Assembly (NCBI GenBank): GCA_014529385.2
Contig: CM043946.1
Coordinates: 36,420,558-36,484,557 of the forward strand
From: Adiantum capillus-veneris
Lineage: Eukaryota; Streptophyta; Polypodiopsida; Polypodiales; Pteridaceae
DNA length: 64,000 nucleotides
Direction of reading: 5' to 3'
Shown here: positions 48,024 through 64,000 of the stretch, piece after piece
Layout of the letters: the number at the start of each line of letters is the position of its first letter
Numbering within the stretch: position 1 is the first letter of the stretch
The notes under the pieces: model-generated
The model's database searches: none
The model's input: only the letters and a program-made list of their open reading frames with translations
Told to the model about the DNA's origin: nothing
Made by a program: the position numbers and the translations under genes

Positions 48024-49679
48024 TATAGAGAGGAAGAGTTTGAGGTTGACATGGCTACAAAAAGGAAGAGGTTAAAGAAAGAGGGCTTCATGTTGGGTTT
48101 TAGAGGAGCTATAGATGAAGAACGTTTTTGGAGAGGGGGGAGATAGAGGGTTAACCTTCAAGGAAGATCATTGAATTCCAAGGTTTTTGGATCCATGGCA
48201 AGGGTACAAGAGGTGTTTGGAATCATTTCCATAGGTGTTGTAGCCATGGAGAGCTTGGAGACTATGGGATATGAAGGTGTAGATAAAAGAGGAGAAGAGG
48301 TGGTTGAAAGGATTTGCATAGATGTACTTACATCCATGGAAAGCTTGGAGGTTGGAAGAGATTCCATAGATGCTACAGCCATGGAAAGCTTGGAAATGGA
48401 GGGCTATGAAGGTGTAGATGAAAGGGTAAAAGAGGTGGTTGGAAAAATTTCGATAGTTCCTGCGTCCATGGAGAGCTTGGAGAGAGAGGACTATGAAGGT
48501 GTAGATGAAGATGGGGGAGCTTGTAGTGAGAGACAATGAGTTTGGAGAAAAGGGTGACTTTTGAGAAAGAATGGCTGAGAAAAGGACATTTTGGTTAAAA
48601 AAAGAAGGTTTTTGACCATAGAATTGGTTTGGGGGGGTGGGGGAGGGTTGGAGAGTGAAAAATGAGGTTTTGGGAACTTTTAAAAATTTTGAATTTTTAG
48701 GGTCTTTTGATGCACGTAAATGAGAAGTCTATTTATGTTGGAGGGAAAGCATGGGCTCCACTCCCACCCCCTCTTCCACTCTCCCTTATACTCTTTGAAA
48801 AGGTAGAGAGAGAATGTAGCTTCCTCGTCCCTAGTCTCTATTTAAGTCTAGACAAAACCTATGAGAGCCTAAAAAAAAGTCTATGAAACTACCCTCAATC
48901 ATTGGCCTTGTCCCCTTAACCACACACATTTTTAGCTTTAACACTAGAGTGGTAACATAACACTTTTATGTCCTTGGACACTTTTGTGTCCTCTTAACTC
49001 AACAACTTCCAAGAATTGTTACTTGAGATGCCAAGTAGATTCTAAGGCGTTCTATAGCCACAAAGCTTGCTTATGACTTGAAAAAAATTTGGAAATTTTT
49101 TGGGCTAGTGATTCCATCTTTAGAGTTTGGTTTGAATAACAATTTTCATAAAATAGGCATTAGACCACTCTTAAGCACAATTTAATGGCCTTTTAAGTGC
49201 TACATAGCTAGCATGGGTAAGCTACATAGTTAGCATGGATAATTATAAAGATGTTTTCATGCTTCTAATAGCTGGAGAGTCTATGTATCGGAAGTTATGG
49301 CCCATTTATGAAAAAATCTTTATGTTGATTTATTAGTAAAATTTACACTTTGATGAATATTTTGAAGGTGTTTTTAGAATCATAAGGCAAGCTTCAGTGT
49401 GGTCATTGAGTGATTACTATATAACTCTTCTTCCTTGAGTTTTGGGCCCCCTAAGACCCTAAATAGAAAATAGCACAGAGGTGGGAGTGATTTTGCAGTT
49501 TACCAAAATCAAACTCACTTTGAGTTATGCTCATATTGTCTTCAAATTTCTAAATTTCACTGAATCAACATGGTGCATTTTGAATCTTAGCTCCAAATAA
49601 AATGATACAATCTCAATTTGGCATGAGCTTGATAGGTTTATAAGTGATATAGAAGGCCACGTTGTGGAAGCCAGTTTTA
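48020..49679 (+). repeat. ESLE repeat copy II (longest copy)
   Basis: It starts as copy I does after the microsatellite, has the AMESLE/GYEGVD units (122-codon frame 48171-48539) and a ~15-nt G tract at 48631-48645. It continues for another kilobase shared with copy III in inverse orientation, ending near GTGGAAGCCAG. Confidence 0.88.
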
Positions 49680-49689
49680 ATGCAACCAC

Positions 49690-51865
49690 AATAGTCCAAA
49701 CAAGAGAAGGAACAAAAACAACAATAGAACGGGTAATGAGACAGCCTTGGATTTGCAAAATGAGTCCAAAGAGCCGCATAAAATGACTATGTTGGGTAAA
49801 AATAAAGAAGTTAGAAGGCAAAGCAGAGATAAAAGAAGCCCAAGTTCATCCAAAAAGGTAATCCATATGGAAGAGCCAAGCTTGTTGGACTCTTTGATGG
49901 AGCACAAGATCTTGTTGAAAAGGCTACTTGATCTATTCCCAAGGTTCAAGGACAGGGTGTTCAGTCACCTAATGCTAGACATGAACAGAAATGCCATGGT
50001 AGCGCAACCCTTGACTGAATGCCAAATCGCCTAGTCTAAAGAAGTTATGCACACTAGGGATGATAATGTGGCATGCATGAATAAATCTAGCAATCAAGGC
50101 AAAAGAAATGAAGGGGGTGATCCTTGATGGAGGCTCCAAAGTCAAGTAATCTCTGAGGAAGCAAGAAGAGATTAAAGCTTGACTTCAAACCCATTTCATT
50201 CAATATTAGAATGGTTGATATTAGCACAGTGATCCCAAAAGATTGTTAAGGAATGTCAAAGCCAATATCAATGGCATGGAATTTCTCCTATATCTGGTAG
50301 TCATACCGATGCAAAAGGGAGACAATTGCTAGGTATCAACTACAGCTAGGGAGGCCTTGGTTGAGGGATGCCGAATAGTGAAGCATGATTGGGACAAAGA
50401 CAAAATATCTATGAGAAAAGAAAAGAAAAGAATATCTTTGGGAACAACAAGGCAAAAAGAGAATTGTCCTTAACATAGAAGCATGTAGAGACATGGAAGA
50501 AGGACTCATGCAACATGGCAAAAGGACTGGAAGATGATAAAGAGGAGGCACTATTGAAGCAAAACCCGGATCTAATGCCTCTATTCTTAGTTCCCATAGA
50601 TTGGCTATTAGAGAAGGTTAGCAAAAAATGGTAGCTGGGAATGAAAAATCTGAAGGAGTTAGTGCAAAGAAATGAGCCAAGAAAAAGCCTAGTACAAAGG
50701 AAAAGTGAACAAGCCAAGAAGGATGTGAAGGCATGGATGTAAGAGTAAGCGTTAAAAGAGGCAAAACCACCTGTACAAGTAAAACTTGATCAACCACAAG
50801 AGGTCAATATAGTCATGCTAGAGGAAGAAAAGATGGTGAAAATCAGTACATAACTCAAAAAGGAGTTCCAAGAACAGCTACTTATGTTGTTGGAAGAATA
50901 CAAGGATGTGTTTTCGTGGTCATACACAGACACAAAAGCCAGAAACCCAAATTTTACGAGCATAAGATTAATTTGAATAAGGAGCAGTGCTGGTCAAACA
51001 ACAAAGATAGAGAATGGACACAAACTATGCCAAACAAATGAAAGAGGAAATTGATAGACTGTTGAGGGTTCATATATCCGATAGACAAAGCCACATGGAT
51101 GTCTCCCATAGTAGTGGTCCCCATAAAGAATATAAAAATCAAGGTATGGGTTGACTAGAGATGGATTAATGTGGCGACCATCCCAAACCCATTTCCCTTG
51201 CAATGAGGTGGCCAAAAAGGAAATGTATACCTTCTTAGATGGGTTTTAGTGGTTACAACCAAGTGAAGATGGCTCTAGAAGACAGAGATAAAATGGAATT
51301 TGTCATATAATGGAGAGTTTTTGTGGCCACAATGATGATGTTTGGTCTGAAGAATGCACCAGCCACATTTCAAAGGATGGTGCAAGAAATATCTTATGAC
51401 TACCTGACTGATTTTATGACATTCTTTGTGGATGATTTCATTGTAGTAGGAGACAAGGTCAAGCACCTTTTCCATTTAAGGCTATGCTTGTAGAGATGCA
51501 GCGATACAAGAATAAAAATCAACCCTGAAAAGTGTGCATTTTCAGTTAAGTCTGGAGTCCTCCTAGAACACATTGTGTCAAAGCAAGGGATCATGATTGA
51601 TCCTAAAAAGGTGAAAGACATTCTAGATATCAAACCATCAACAACAACAGAGCACCTGGAAAGGTTCCTAGGTAAATTAAAATGCCATTCTCAATTTGTA
51701 AGATATATTGCTCATGTAGCATGCCAGCTATATATGCTCATTATAAAAGATGTACAATCTATATGGTCACCATAATGCCATCATTATTTTGAACTAGCAA
51801 GAAAGATGCTCACCACCATACCTATTTTAGTGCCTAGATCAGTCCAAACCTTTCCATGTATATAT
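49690..51865 (+). pseudogene. Decayed gypsy C: gag tail, protease, reverse transcriptase
   Basis: Plus-strand pol in many pieces. ILDGGSKVK near 50125 is the protease active site (DGGS). KANINGMEFLLYLVVIPM follows, and YKDVFSWSYTD near 50900 is the linker before RT. KNAPATFQRMVQE near 51345 and FFVDDF near 51423 (RT catalytic block) are followed by INPEKCAFS equivalents and FLGKLK near 51670. It stops abruptly at the left end of LTR F, which interrupts it after about position 51865. Confidence 0.85.
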
Positions 51866-54001
<2,136 letters not shown>

Positions 54002-54028
54002 CCCCCCCGCCCCCCCTCCCCAAACTCG
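54002..54028 (-). promoter_or_regulatory. Gypsy F polypurine tract
   Basis: Minus strand GGGGAGGGGGGCGGGGGGG directly before the LTR start TGTTGATAG. Confidence 0.7.
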
Positions 54029-54037
54029 ATGGTTCAT

Positions 54038-55208
54038 TCATGTACCATTGAAAGGCATGATTTGTAATGCTAGTTGGGGATAGTCTTGCATGTTGGGACT
54101 GAAATGTGGCCCCCTTGTGCATTTCTCTTGGTCTCTGACATCTAAATCTTTTTCTCTCCTACATACATGGGCTAAATAACATAACTGACTCACCTTGGTG
54201 CTATGACTTTGTGTCCTTTGCAAATTTTGTGGCACAATGTGACTCAAATATAGCTTTAATCTATATCCATCCTCCTTTTTGGAGTGCCTTGTCCCATCCA
54301 AATCTTTGAGTTGGTAGAATCCCTTTGTGTAGGTCTCACTTACAATGAATGGACCTTCCCATCTGGTATTGAATTTAGCATCAAATCTGTTGTGTAGCTT
54401 GTTATTATACCTGAGAACCAAGCTTCCTTCTGTGATATCCTTCTCCTTCAATGTTGCATCAAACTTCTCCTTCAATTGTATGGTCTTTCTTTTGTAGCAT
54501 GAATAGGCCCTTTCTCTCTTCCATTCCAGCTCCACCAAAGTAAGTAATCTATCTATCCATACCTCTTGCGCATCTTTGAAATCCTTTCCTGTGAGTCTAA
54601 TGGTTGGGATGTTTAGCTCTATTGGTTGCAAGGCTTCTTTTATGTACACCAAGTGGAATGGAGTAAACTTAGTAGCATCCTTGAAGGTTGTATAATATGC
54701 CCACAAGGCCCCATTGAAGAACTTGTCCCACAGCTTTGGCTTGTTTTGCACCATCTTTCCAATGATACCTGGCAATGACAACATTAGCTTTCTCTACTAA
54801 ACCATTTGATTGTGGATAGTAGGGTGTGCTATGCCCATGTAAAATGTGAATCTCTTCACATACTTCTATTAGGAGGCCTTTCCTATATTTCGGACCATTA
54901 TCCGAGACCATCTCTAGGGGTTTTCCAAACCTGCAACATATGTGGGTATACACAAACCTGCTCACTGTTTTCTCATTCACTCTTGCCACACTTTGCGCTT
55001 CCACCCACCTAGTCATGTAATTGATAGCCACAAGGATGTATACTTTACCATTTGCTTTCCTAGGCAAGGGCCACATTGCATCAATGCCTCGTTTCTCAAA
55101 AGGACCATTTGCAATTACTAGTTGTTGTGGACGGTACAAAAACCTCTTATCAACATTTACTTGGCAATTATGACATCTTTTACACCAATGTTGAACATCC
55201 ACATGCAA
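54038..55208 (-). pseudogene. Gypsy F integrase, two overlapping frames
   Basis: The frame 55208-54669 has the end of the integrase Zn finger (WCKRCHNCQ), RGIDAMWPLP (first Asp), MVSDNGPKY (second Asp) and STPYYPQSNGLVEKAN (Glu). A frameshift leads into 54784-54038 with LWAYYTTF, FTPFHLVY, KGSLVLRYNN-like and TRWEGPFIVSETY, a gypsy integrase tail. The lineage differs from gypsy E. Confidence 0.88.
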
Positions 55209-55500
55209 ACTCGATCATACATATCCTGCAAGTAAAATGTTATTTACTATTAGTTCATGTGCAAAATGATTGCCACATGCTTCTTCATGCAAACCTTCTA
55301 GAATGGCTGGGATTTCCTCAGTGTGAGGTACTCTCCTACAAACTTGATCCACATGCAAACTGGGTCATACATATCCCGCAAGTAAAATCATCTTTATTGT
55401 TAGTTCATGTGCAAATGATCGCCACATGATTCTTCATGCAAACCTTCTAGAATGGCTGGGCTTTGCTCAGTGTGAGGTACTCTCCTACAAACCTAATCCA
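55201..55500 (-). repeat. 150-bp tandem duplication in the integrase zinc-finger region
   Basis: ACATGCAAAC occurs at 55201 and 55351, each starting a ~150-bp unit with GTCATACATATCC, GCAAGTAAAAT, TTCATGCAAACC and TCTCCTACAAAC. In protein terms about 50 residues (VCRRVPHTEE, GLHEEACG) are repeated. Confidence 0.85.
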
Positions 55501-55690
55501 TGCCTCGTTGGTACAAATCACCTTCCAAGAATAAGAAAGCACTTGCCTTCTTAACAAGACTCATTTCTTTTCTCTAGTGAAACCTTCTAGAAACTCTCCT
55601 TCCAATATGTAGTTGATAATTGGAGCAAAGGATTCCATCCGTTTCTGCTTTGGTTGCTTTATGACAACTGTAACCATGAAAACCTGCACT

Positions 55691-56047
55691 TCATTTTGTC
55701 CAAATGGAGTGAACTTCTTTGGATTCCAACCTTTCATTCTTGCATGCCCAAATGCCTAAAATTTGCTTTACAATGAGAAGTGCATCCCCCTTTACCATGA
55801 CCCGTAGTACATTTTGAGCCAAACACATCCTCAAACCATGAATTAACACATCATATTCAGCCTCATTATTGCTATTAGATCCTTCCAAAATGACCTGTTC
55901 CTTCTTCACAAATTCTCCTCCCGGGTCAACCAACACAAGCCCTCCCCCTGCTTTACCTATGACTTTACTAAAGGCTCCGTCGAAGAATAATGTGAATGCA
56001 TAAGGTATACCTTTAGGTGGTGATGGAGGTAGAGACTTTACTGTCAT
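55691..56047 (-). pseudogene. Gypsy F RNase H
   Basis: 118 codons with FFDGAFSK (first Asp), NNEAEYDVLIHGL (Glu) and VKGDALLIVKQ (Asp), the fold pattern of the RNase H domain after gypsy RT. Upstream RT is not present, because the element is cut near 56048. Confidence 0.88.
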
Positions 56048-56397
56048 AAAAACTAATATCTAACAACTCTGAATGATTCTCTCTTATTAAACTGATCATT
56101 TAATATGGGAGGATAAAGGAAACAAGTGTTGGAATATTACAATGTGCTTCTAGGCTTGTCTCAGCACGGGACCAAGAAGTGAGAGAAGTTAACATCTCTC
56201 TAAAGGTCCAATAGGAGACAGCTGACCAAAGAGCAATGTGCATGTAATGGAGCTCAAGGACCTGATGGGTAGAAGAAGTGGATGCTATGGGAGTGAAGCG
56301 TGCCAGGCACAAAGAGGCCTCTTAAAGAGAAGAGAAGATGAATGGGAAGGCGGAGTATAGCAAGTAAGCAACTAAACCGCGACGGAAGATAGACATC
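56048..56397. other. Junction between gypsy F (-) and gypsy E (+)
   Basis: No LTR, PBS or gag could be recognised. The gypsy E frame seems to extend left with a stop (GKAEYSK*ATKPRRKIDIV), so part of this is probably the remains of gypsy E gag or its linker. Confidence 0.4.
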
Positions 56398-57291
56398 GTG
56401 GACTTCTCACTAGGTGAGTATGCAAAACCCTATGACTTAGTTCAGGATGTGTTAATGCAGGGCCCGAAGATAACTTGGCCCCAATTACTCCACCTTGCAC
56501 CAAGAATGAGGAGGCAATGGATAAAAATGGTGAGTTCCAGGAAATCAAGACCCAAGATAGCTGGGGCTATCTCTGGAAGGGATCTCAACGACATCCTACC
56601 AACCATGGATGCCCACATTAAGGGGCAACGAATCTCAAACTTCTACATAGATGGTGGCGCGCAAATATGCGTCATGAGTGAAAAGATGATGCACCATCTA
56701 GGTCTAGAGGTAAGTAGGCCGGCACCCTGCCGAGCCAAAATGGCAAACAATGTAGGAGTGAAATGCGTAGGCATTGTGAATGTGGTCAAAGTAAAAGCAT
56801 TCAATACAGAAGTGGAGGTAGACATCTTTGTAATTCCACACAAAGGGGAGGGCTACCCCATCATTCTTGGGAGGCCTTGGCTTATGGCTATGGAGGCTAA
56901 ACAAGACTGGAGCACCGGAATGATTCAGATGAAGGACGCTAAAGGGAAGTCCATATTCTACGACATGAGGACTAGGAAGCAACGGAACATGATCTTGGAG
57001 GCTTCAGAAGATGAGTCTACCAACGACTATTCGTCTACCTCAGGAGAAGAGACAACCACCACTGACGGAAGTGACAGTAGCATCAAAGTGATGGGGGTAA
57101 TTCTTAAAGACCTGAAAAGATTGACACAATCTAAAACACCCCCGACAAACCAAGAGAAACCATCATGTACGCAGTCCTTGGAGGATGCAAGTAAATTACA
57201 AAAAATGCTCTCAAATGAGCTAACCAATGAAGGAAGGAAGGAATATGTCTCCATGCTAGGTAACTTCACTACTTTGTTCATTGATGTCTAG
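56398..57291 (+). pseudogene. Gypsy E protease region
   Basis: 297 open codons. FYIDGGAQICVMSEK near residues 83-97 is the retropepsin active site (DGGA instead of the common DSGA). GYPIILGRPWLMAM (~150-163) is its C-terminal block. An acidic Ser/Thr linker follows. The frame enters from upstream without an ATG. It ends at a TAG (57289-57291), but the same frame goes on into the RT linker. Confidence 0.88.
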
Positions 57292-58240
57292 GATAAGATC
57301 ACAGGAATTACAGTAGTGCAACACCACATAAAACTTAAGGAAGGTAGTAAACCCGTAGTGCAGAAGCTCAGAAGACTTGGAGTAATCGAACAAGAGGCAC
57401 TACTTAAAGAGGTGAGAAGTTTGCTACAAGCAGGTTTCGTCTACCCTGTCGAAAACTCAGAATGGAGATCCCCAGTAGTAGTCACAAAAGAAAAAAGGTA
57501 AGTGGAGAGTCTGTGTGGACTATAAACCTCTCAATGCAACCACAAAGAGGGATCACTTTCCCCTCCCATTCCAGGATGAAATTCTCAATGAAGTGGCGGG
57601 TCACGAACGATACACAGTGTGCGATGGCTACTTAGGATACTTCCAGATTAGCATTATGGAAGAAGATCAGAAGAAGACAACCTTCATCACACCTTGGGGA
57701 TGCTTTGCTTACAGGGTGATGCCTTTTGGCCTCACTAACGTCCTGGCCACATTTCAGCGCTATGTGACCTTTGTTTTCCAACCCTACTTTGGAACATCAA
57801 TACGGGTTTTCATAGATGATTTTTGCATCTATAGTTCACGAGCCCTTCACTTAAGCAAAGTCTATGATGGCTGAACCAAGATGCAAACCTTGGGTGGCCA
57901 GCTCAACGTGGATAAGTGTCACATTGGTGAAAGCAAAGTCACTCTCCTCGGCCATGCAATTTTAGAAAAAAGGATTGAGGCTGACCCTAGCAAGATTCAA
58001 GCCCTGGTATCTTCGTCATCACCCACCACTGCTAAGCTGTTGGTTTCTTTCCTTCAGAAGGTAAGATACTTAAGCATGTTCATTCGCTTGCTATTTGAAG
58101 TGGTCCTTCCCCTACAACAACTCATCCAGAGGGATGTCTTCTCATGGAGTGAAGAGAATGAGTAGCAATTTACTGAGGTAAAGCAAATCCTAGCTAAGCT
58201 TCCCACCATTTCACCCCCTAAGTGGGACGAGCCATGTTAT
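57292..58240 (+). pseudogene. Gypsy E reverse transcriptase
   Basis: The same frame as the protease to a break at an A-run near 57490 (after VVVTKEK), then a shifted frame with RVCVDYKPLN, DHFPLPFQDEIL, CDGYLGYFQI, FITPWGCFAYRVMPFGL and the catalytic VFIDDFCIYS. In-frame stops: TGA at 57872-57874 and TAG at 58163-58165. Thumb and connection blocks follow (LNVDKCHIGESKVTLLGH, VSFLQKVRYLSMFI). Confidence 0.9.
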
Positions 58241-59353
58241 GTGAACCCTAGTGTAGGAAGTGATACACTCGGAGCCGTGCTAATGCAAAAGGACCCCCAA
58301 AATTCTTTCATGCGCCCTATTTACTTCTCTAGTCATGTCATGACCTCGTCAGAAAAGGGATTTACCGAAGTAGAACACATGGTTCTGATAGTAATGTTTG
58401 CTACCACAAAGTTCCGCTCCTATCTCCTTCCTAGACCCTTTGTAATCCTAACAATGGAAGAGGTTTTCCCATATGTAATGCGACACATGGATGTCTCATC
58501 TAGGATCTCTAAGTGGTTAATTAGATTACAAGAGTTTGACTACACCATGCAAGTAGAAAACTCCACTAGGGCTAGTTTAGCGGGAATTTTCACTCATCGT
58601 CACTATGAGAAAAAGCTGAAGGTCAACACGGAAACAAAGGAAGAAACACCAATGGTAGAGAGTCCTAGGCTAGAAAGAGCTCACTCTCTTTTCTTTGACT
58701 TAGCGTACAAGAGAACAATGGACCAGTCTGCAGCTGGCATAGTCATTTTCAATGAGCAACAAGAAAGAGTATTCTCCATCGGGCAGTTATTACACTCCCA
58801 CTCCAACAATGAAGCAGAATATGCAGCCCTAATTCTTGGGTTGGAAAAATGTATTTCACAAGGAATTCAGCGCCTAAATGTGTTTGGCGATGCTTTGCTT
58901 TTGATAAGGCAGATAAATGGCACTTGGGATCTTCTAAGGAAATTTGAAGCAGTGAAACTATTTCATGTCCCCAGAGCAGAAAATCAGGAGGCGGATGCTC
59001 TAGCCAAAGAAAGAATACAAGACGTTCCCATAGGAGCCATCAAACTTAAGCTACCCCTCTATCAAGGTAGTGATGCTATGCCTGATGTCGTCAGCTTTCT
59101 AGATACAGGAGAATGTCCGAAAGGATACACCAAAGGCCAGAAACAGTGGCTGGTAAGGAAGGCTACCAGATACCTCCTTGTAAACGACCACTTGTATTGT
59201 AAGGGCAATGATCAGATTCTCAGTCGTGTGCCAACCTCCAGTGAGATCACAGAGGTAATTTCAAGTTGCCATGATGGCGGCTGCGGCGGTCATTTTGCTC
59301 TAGATATCACCAGTAGGAAGATTCTACAAGCAAGCAGGATACTCTTGGCCTAG
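58241..59353 (+). pseudogene. Gypsy E RNase H and integrase zinc finger
   Basis: 370 open codons. The first RNase H domain starts with YVNPSVGSDTLGAVLMQ-like sequence, then SSHVMTSSEKGFTEVEH. A second RNase H-like domain has FFDLAYKRT, NNEAEYAALILGL and VFGDALLLIRQINGTW, so two RNase H modules appear in tandem. The integrase Zn finger begins at SCHDGGCGGHFA. An indel near 59325 moves the continuation to the next frame. Confidence 0.88.
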
Positions 59354-60393
59354 CTTGAACAGGGATGTACACCATTGGTGTAAAACATGTAAGGCTTGTC
59401 AAGTGTTAACCTATAAACCACAAACTCCTATCATCTCATATGGTCCATTTGAGAAATGGGGAATAGATGCAATCGGTCGTTTACCAAGGGCCCAATTAGG
59501 TAAACTATACATCATAGTGGGTGTAGACTACATGACTCGATGGACAGAGGCAACAGCCACCACCCCCATTACAGCCCAAGAGGTGGCAAAGTTCATTTTT
59601 GAGCATATCTGTTGCCGTTCTGGTACTCCTCTAGAGATAATATCAGATAGAGGACCAGTTTTCATAGGCGATATGGTGGGAGAACTGATGAAGAAGTTAG
59701 GCATCACACGCCGACATTCCACACCATACTATCCACAATGCAATGGTCTGGTAGAGAAGGTAAATGGAATGATTTGTAAAATTATTACAAAACAGGTGAA
59801 CAATCACACAGGTGACTGGGATAAACATCTCATGGTGGCTCTTTGAGCCTACCGAATGACGTTCCGAACATCACTAGGTTTCACCCCTTTCCATCTAGTG
59901 TATGGGAAGGAGGCAATTATACCCATTGAGGTACAGATAGCTAGCTTATGAGTCTTGGCTAGCCAGATACAATGCCCAATTGTAAATCTCCGAAACCATA
60001 TCCTGGATCTGGAGAGGCTCCAACTAGATAGGGAAGAAGCCATCAATCACTATGCAGTGCAGGCAGAACGACGCCGGCTCACTTTCAATCAAGGGCTTAA
60101 AGAAAAGGGAGTGGAAAAAGGTATGTTAGTACTAAGATAAGACAACAGGTTTGACACCAGGAAGAACAAGAAATTTCAACCCAGATGGGAAGGACCATTC
60201 ATCATCAAGGCCATTTAACGACAGCTATAAGCTGATGGAAGCAGATGGGAGAATTCACATGACTAGAGTCAATGGATGGAGGGTGAAAAGGTATTTTCTT
60301 AGGTTTGATCCAGAATTCATGCTAGAAATTCCAAAAGAGGGAGAACCCTCTAACTCTACAGCTAAAGATGTAGAGGAAGGGCTAGAAGCATGA
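59354..60393 (+). pseudogene. Gypsy E integrase core and tail
   Basis: HHWCKTCKACQ completes the zinc finger. WGIDAIGRLPR, ISDRGPVFIG and NGLVEKVNG carry the DDE residues. Stops: TGA after LMVAL (59844-59846, Trp in the paralogues), TGA in ASL*VLA (59949, shared with element I) and TAA in LR*DN (60138-60140, Tyr in element I). A short deletion near 60210 shifts the last part, which still ends EEGLEA* 25 bases before LTR E. Confidence 0.9.
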
Positions 60394-60417
60394 GTGCCTC
60401 TAGCCAGATGGGAGGGC

Positions 60418-63102
<2,685 letters not shown>

Positions 63103-64000
63103 ATACCATTTAGTATCTCTACTAGCCCATTATATTGAGGATAATAGGGTGTGGAGTGCCACTGCTAGATGCCCAGTTGTTCCATTAATTCAGCAACTAA
63201 GTCTACCCTATATCTAAGCCCTCTATCTCAGATGATTTCAAGTGAAGTACCAAACTTGAAGCTGATGTTTTCGAAAATGAATTTGGCTACTTCTTTAGTT
63301 GTTATCCTAGTAGTTGGTGCAGCTTCTGCCCATTTAGTCATGTAGTCTAGTACTCCCATAATGATGTATTGTTTACCAAACCGCACTCTAGGAAGAGGAC
63401 TTATGGCATCTATTGCCCATTTCTCAAAAGGTACAAAAGAAAGAATTGTAGTTTGTGCTCATAAATGAGTCACCTAGTTCCTACTCTCTAGCACTATGTG
63501 CATGTTTTACACCAATGATGTACATCCCTTTTGAGGCTAGGCCAAGTAAAACGTGCTTGCAAGGTTTTTTTGCTAGTGATGGCTAGTGCGTAGTGCATAC
63601 CACAAACACCATCGTGGAAACTTGAGACGATTTCCATGATCTCTTGAGATAGAGGCACTCTTCAAAGGATTTGGTCCTTCCCTTTGCAATATAGAGCATT
63701 GTTGATGAGCTGATATTTGGTGGCCTTACAAGTGAGCCAACGTTATTGACTTTTGGTGAAATCTTCAGGAGATTCCCCTATTTTGAAGAACTGCACAATA
63801 TCATTCATGGCATCACATCCTTGGAATAATGGCAACTTCAATTTAATGGCATTGATCTATTACTTGTTCAGTTGCTAGTGCATCCGCTTCTTGATTTTCA
63901 GTCCTAGGCACATGATGGATCTGGGCTGCTTGAAAATGTCCCAGAAGCTTTTTGACTTGCCAGAGATGTGCTAATAAACATTGATTTTTATAGGCCCAAG
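63103..64000 (-). pseudogene. Gypsy H fragment: RNase H end and integrase
   Basis: Minus strand, decayed, running off the window. HVPRTENQEADALA near 63890, KLKLPLFQGCDAMND near 63830, the zinc-finger area (VHHWCKTC near 63510), a WAIDAISPLPR equivalent near 63405 and STPYYPQYNGLVE near 63130. Closest in this window to gypsy E. It stops exactly where LTR E ends. Confidence 0.85.

Noticed and set aside
56398-60393. Gypsy E as an active autonomous element
   Set aside because: At least five in-frame stops, three frameshifts, and no gag or 5' LTR.

Overview
This is eukaryotic, almost certainly land-plant, nuclear DNA made nearly entirely of retrotransposons and simple repeats. The plant call rests on Ty1/copia and Ty3/gypsy elements with plant-type primer sites (initiator-Met-like TGGTATCAGAGC at 13002-13013 and 35953-35964), polypurine tracts and nested insertions. 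A fern or other large-genome non-flowering plant is my guess from the extreme (CT)n/(GA)n content, but nothing in the window fixes the species. I found no intact cellular gene, no tRNA or rRNA gene and no CRISPR array.

Layout. 1-2056: gene-free DNA with three (CT)n tracts and an old LTR remnant. 2065-6702: LINE copy 1 (+), with ORF1, APE-type endonuclease and reverse transcriptase. 6713-6926: two tandem perfect hairpins and a (GA)n tract. 7648-13207: a structurally complete, mutated copia element (-) with 192-bp LTRs, a 5-bp target duplication, PBS and PPT. 13765-16204: two decayed coding remnants. 16408-17218: direct repeats around a fold-back. 18143-25381: a gypsy element (LTR A, internal, LTR B) whose interior is deleted to gag plus the integrase tail. 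25382-26842: a duplicated flank holding an unknown ORF, a compound microsatellite and a multicopy repeat called here ESLE, which contains a ~200-nt poly(G). 26843-33430: mostly empty DNA with decayed pieces. 33430-35073: an inverted ESLE copy. 35175-37934: gypsy G, cut off inside a (CT)n tract. 37935-43367: a second copy of the 18.9-26.8 kb block (LTR C, internal, LTR D, flank). 43368-47954: LINE copy 2 (-), inserted in that block's microsatellite. 48020-49679: ESLE copy II. 49690-51865: gypsy C. 51866-56047: gypsy F (-) with its 3' LTR. 56398-63102: gypsy E (+), the nearest thing to an autonomous partner of the A-D LTR family. 63103-64000: a related gypsy fragment (-).

The most interesting observation is that both LINE copies, which differ at roughly one residue in five, start and end at (CT)n/(GA)n tracts. 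For copy 2 the window also holds the unoccupied paralogous site (25858-25949). This points to a LINE that targets (CT)n microsatellites. The large gypsy LTRs also carry long microsatellites as built-in parts, with very different lengths at matching positions, so these elements may both spread and exploit simple repeats.

All amino-acid and nucleotide comparisons were made by eye. No alignment, search or dating was run, and element boundaries marked approximate could move by tens of bases.
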